In this document: in pieces, positions 6,036 to 7,395 of the stretch
Layout: each line of letters opens with the position of its first letter
Numbering within the stretch: the stretch's first letter is position 1
DNA from: an uncultured Bacteroidales bacterium
GTDB lineage: Bacteria > Bacteroidota > Bacteroidia > Bacteroidales > Paludibacteraceae
Assembly: GCA_937886455.1 (NCBI GenBank)
Contig: CALGCU010000271.1
Coordinates: 1-7,395, forward strand
DNA: 7,395 nucleotides
Direction of reading: 5' to 3'
Notes under the pieces: model-generated
Told to the model about the DNA's origin: nothing
Databases searched by the model: none
The model's input: the letters and a program-made list of their open reading frames with translations, nothing else
Position numbers and translations under genes: made by a program

Positions 6036-7172
6036 ATGCAATTGAAATTTACACTCCAACATACAGATACCAACACCAATGCGCGTGCTGGCTTGATAAA
6101 CACCGACCATGGAACCATTGAAACACCAATCTTTATGCCGGTGGGGACAGTGGCCTCGGTGAAGGCTGTGCATATTCCGGAATTGAAAAATGACATCAAG
6201 GCGCAAATTATATTGGGTAATACTTATCATCTATACTTGCGTCCGGGCATAGAGATATTGAAACAAGCGGGAGGACTGCATCGTTTTAATGGTTGGGATC
6301 GACCCATACTCACAGATAGTGGTGGCTTTCAAGTGTTCTCTCTTTCTGGTATGCGAAAAATGACAGAGGAAGGGGTTACGTTTCGTTCTCATATTGATGG
6401 GAGTAAGCATGTGTTTACTCCCGAGAGTGCAGTGGATATACAGCGTGCTATCGGGGCTGACATTATGATGGCTTTTGATGAATGTACGCCGGGAACTGCT
6501 GACTATACTTATGCACGAAAATCAATGGAACGCACACATAGGTGGTTGGAACGTGGTCTGAAACATTTCCACCAAACTCAACCTCTCTATGACTATACGC
6601 AAAATTATTTCCCTATCGTACAAGGATGTGTCTATCCGGATTTGCGCAAGGAATCAGCACGTTTTATTGCGGAACAAGACTGTCCGGGAAATGCAATAGG
6701 CGGATTGGCTGTGGGTGAACCTACTGAGAAAATGTATGAGATGATAGAAGTGGTAAATGACATTCTCCCACAACAAAAACCACGCTACCTAATGGGGGTG
6801 GGCACACCTCAAAATCTCTTGGAAGGAATAGCGCGTGGTGTGGATATGTTTGATTGTGTAATGCCTACACGCAATGGTCGTAATGGTATGCTTTTCACGT
6901 CTGAAGGTGTCATGAATATGAAAAATGAGAAATGGAAAAATGACTTTTCTCCGATTGATCCTAATGGTACTTCTTTCGTTGACCACACCTACACGAAAGC
7001 TTATCTACGCCACTTGTTTATAGCGAAAGAACTACTTGCTATGCAAATCGCATCCATCCATAATTTGGCATTCTACCTGTGGCTTGTGGGTGAAGCACGC
7101 AAACACATCATAGCAGGTGATTTTGCTTCTTGGAAAACAGAAATGATAGAACGCTTAGGACGTCGTTTGTAA
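6036..7172 (+). CDS. tgt: Queuine/preQ1 tRNA-ribosyltransferase (tRNA-guanine transglycosylase)
   Basis: Tgt exchanges guanine 34 in the anticodons of tRNA Asp, Asn, His and Tyr for preQ1 in queuosine synthesis, in the cytoplasm. The 378-residue product has the usual bacterial length. The catalytic blocks are intact: TDSGGFQVFSLS with D94 (general base), MAFDECTPG with D148 (substrate pocket), VQGCVYPDLR at 195-204, GGLAVGE at 222-228, and GVDMFDCVMPTRNGRNG with D273 (nucleophile). The structural zinc site is not: where family members have CxCxxC after PIDP, this protein has G311, S313 and D316, while the fourth ligand, H342 in SIHNL, remains. The neighbouring KAYLRHL and IHNLAFYLWL blocks align well, so this is substitution rather than frameshift. 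ATG 6036 is chosen because it follows the promoter and gives the normal N-terminus. The stop codon overlaps the next start by one base, which suggests translational coupling with the permease gene. Confidence 0.96.
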   Translation: MQLKFTLQHTDTNTNARAGLINTDHGTIETPIFMPVGTVASVKAVHIPELKNDIKAQIILGNTYHLYLRPGIEILKQAGGLHRFNGWDRPILTDSGGFQVFSLSGMRKMTEEGVTFRSHIDGSKHVFTPESAVDIQRAIGADIMMAFDECTPGTADYTYARKSMERTHRWLERGLKHFHQTQPLYDYTQNYFPIVQGCVYPDLRKESARFIAEQDCPGNAIGGLAVGEPTEKMYEMIEVVNDILPQQKPRYLMGVGTPQNLLEGIARGVDMFDCVMPTRNGRNGMLFTSEGVMNMKNEKWKNDFSPIDPNGTSFVDHTYTKAYLRHLFIAKELLAMQIASIHNLAFYLWLVGEARKHIIAGDFASWKTEMIERLGRRL

Positions 7173-7395
7173 TGAAACTTTTTACGCGCATAGATTGGTA
7201 CATCATAAAGAAGTTTCTCGGAACATTCTTTTTCTCTATTGTGCTCATATTGAGCATTGCCATTGTGTTTGACCTGACGGAAAAGTTAGATGATTTCTTT
7301 GATTCTAATGCGCCATTGAGAGCAATCGTTTTTGAATACTACCTTAATTTTATACCTTATTATATGAATATGTTTGCGCCATTGTTCATATTCAT
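7172..7395 (+). CDS. LptF/LptG (YjgP/YjgQ) family permease, N-terminal part, cut by the window edge
   Basis: The 74 complete codons match the N-terminus of LptF/LptG permeases, the inner-membrane subunits that, with the LptB ATPase, extract lipopolysaccharide for transport to the outer membrane. The typical opening is present: TRIDWYIIKKFLGTFFFSIV at 5-24, a first membrane helix of about 15-34, VFDLTEKLDDF at 32-42, then a second hydrophobic segment starting near 58 (LNFIPYYMNMFAPLFIF). ATG 7172-7174 shares its A with the TAA stop of tgt. Which of LptF or LptG it is cannot be decided from this fragment, so no symbol is given. The truncation is due to the window. Confidence 0.9.
   Translation, partial: MKLFTRIDWYIIKKFLGTFFFSIVLILSIAIVFDLTEKLDDFFDSNAPLRAIVFEYYLNFIPYYMNMFAPLFIF

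Noticed and set aside
1..7395. Mobile element, CRISPR array, toxin-antitoxin, defence system or RNA gene
   Set aside because: No transposase, integrase, terminal repeats, regularly spaced repeats, tRNA-like folds or defence domains were seen on either strand; all but short intergenic stretches are accounted for by seven recognisable genes.

Overview
The window looks like chromosomal DNA from a member of the Bacteroidales (Bacteroidota). Four things point there: two clear TAnnTTTG-type -7 promoter boxes, one with a TTTG box 20 bases upstream; no strong Shine-Dalgarno sequences before the genes; a secreted nuclease ending in what looks like a type IX secretion (Por) sorting domain; and release factor 3, Tgt and LptF/G-type sequences that read like Bacteroides/Prevotella/Porphyromonas-group proteins. 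I cannot name a genus. Base composition is AT-rich and even, with no sign of a mobile element, CRISPR array, tRNA or rRNA.

Layout: five genes lie on the minus strand and two on the plus strand. On the minus strand, in order of transcription: a solitary two-domain M16 zinc peptidase (5779-2957) closed by a good hairpin terminator (2903-2932); then a promoter (2781-2812) leading an M23 peptidase with a C-terminal LysM domain (2737-1817), a 59-residue PspC-domain membrane protein (1776-1597), an endonuclease I family secreted nuclease (1511-447), and the start of peptide chain release factor 3 (424-1, running off the edge). The last four are closely spaced and may be one transcription unit, with a striking 17-bp stem-loop between the pspC-like gene and the nuclease gene. 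On the plus strand, diverging from the M16 gene across a 256-bp intergenic region, are tgt (6036-7172) and an LptF/LptG-family permease (7172-7395, running off the edge), which overlap by one base.

Functionally this is mostly envelope and housekeeping biology: peptidoglycan hydrolysis (M23/LysM), a small inner-membrane PspC-domain protein, an exported zinc protease, an exported nuclease, translation (RF3), tRNA modification (Tgt) and lipopolysaccharide transport (LptF/G). I found no evidence of a new defence or mobile system. The points most worth a second look are the Tgt protein, which lacks all three cysteines of the usual zinc site, the short pspC-like gene, which is easily missed, the T9SS-type tail of the nuclease, and the intercistronic hairpin.
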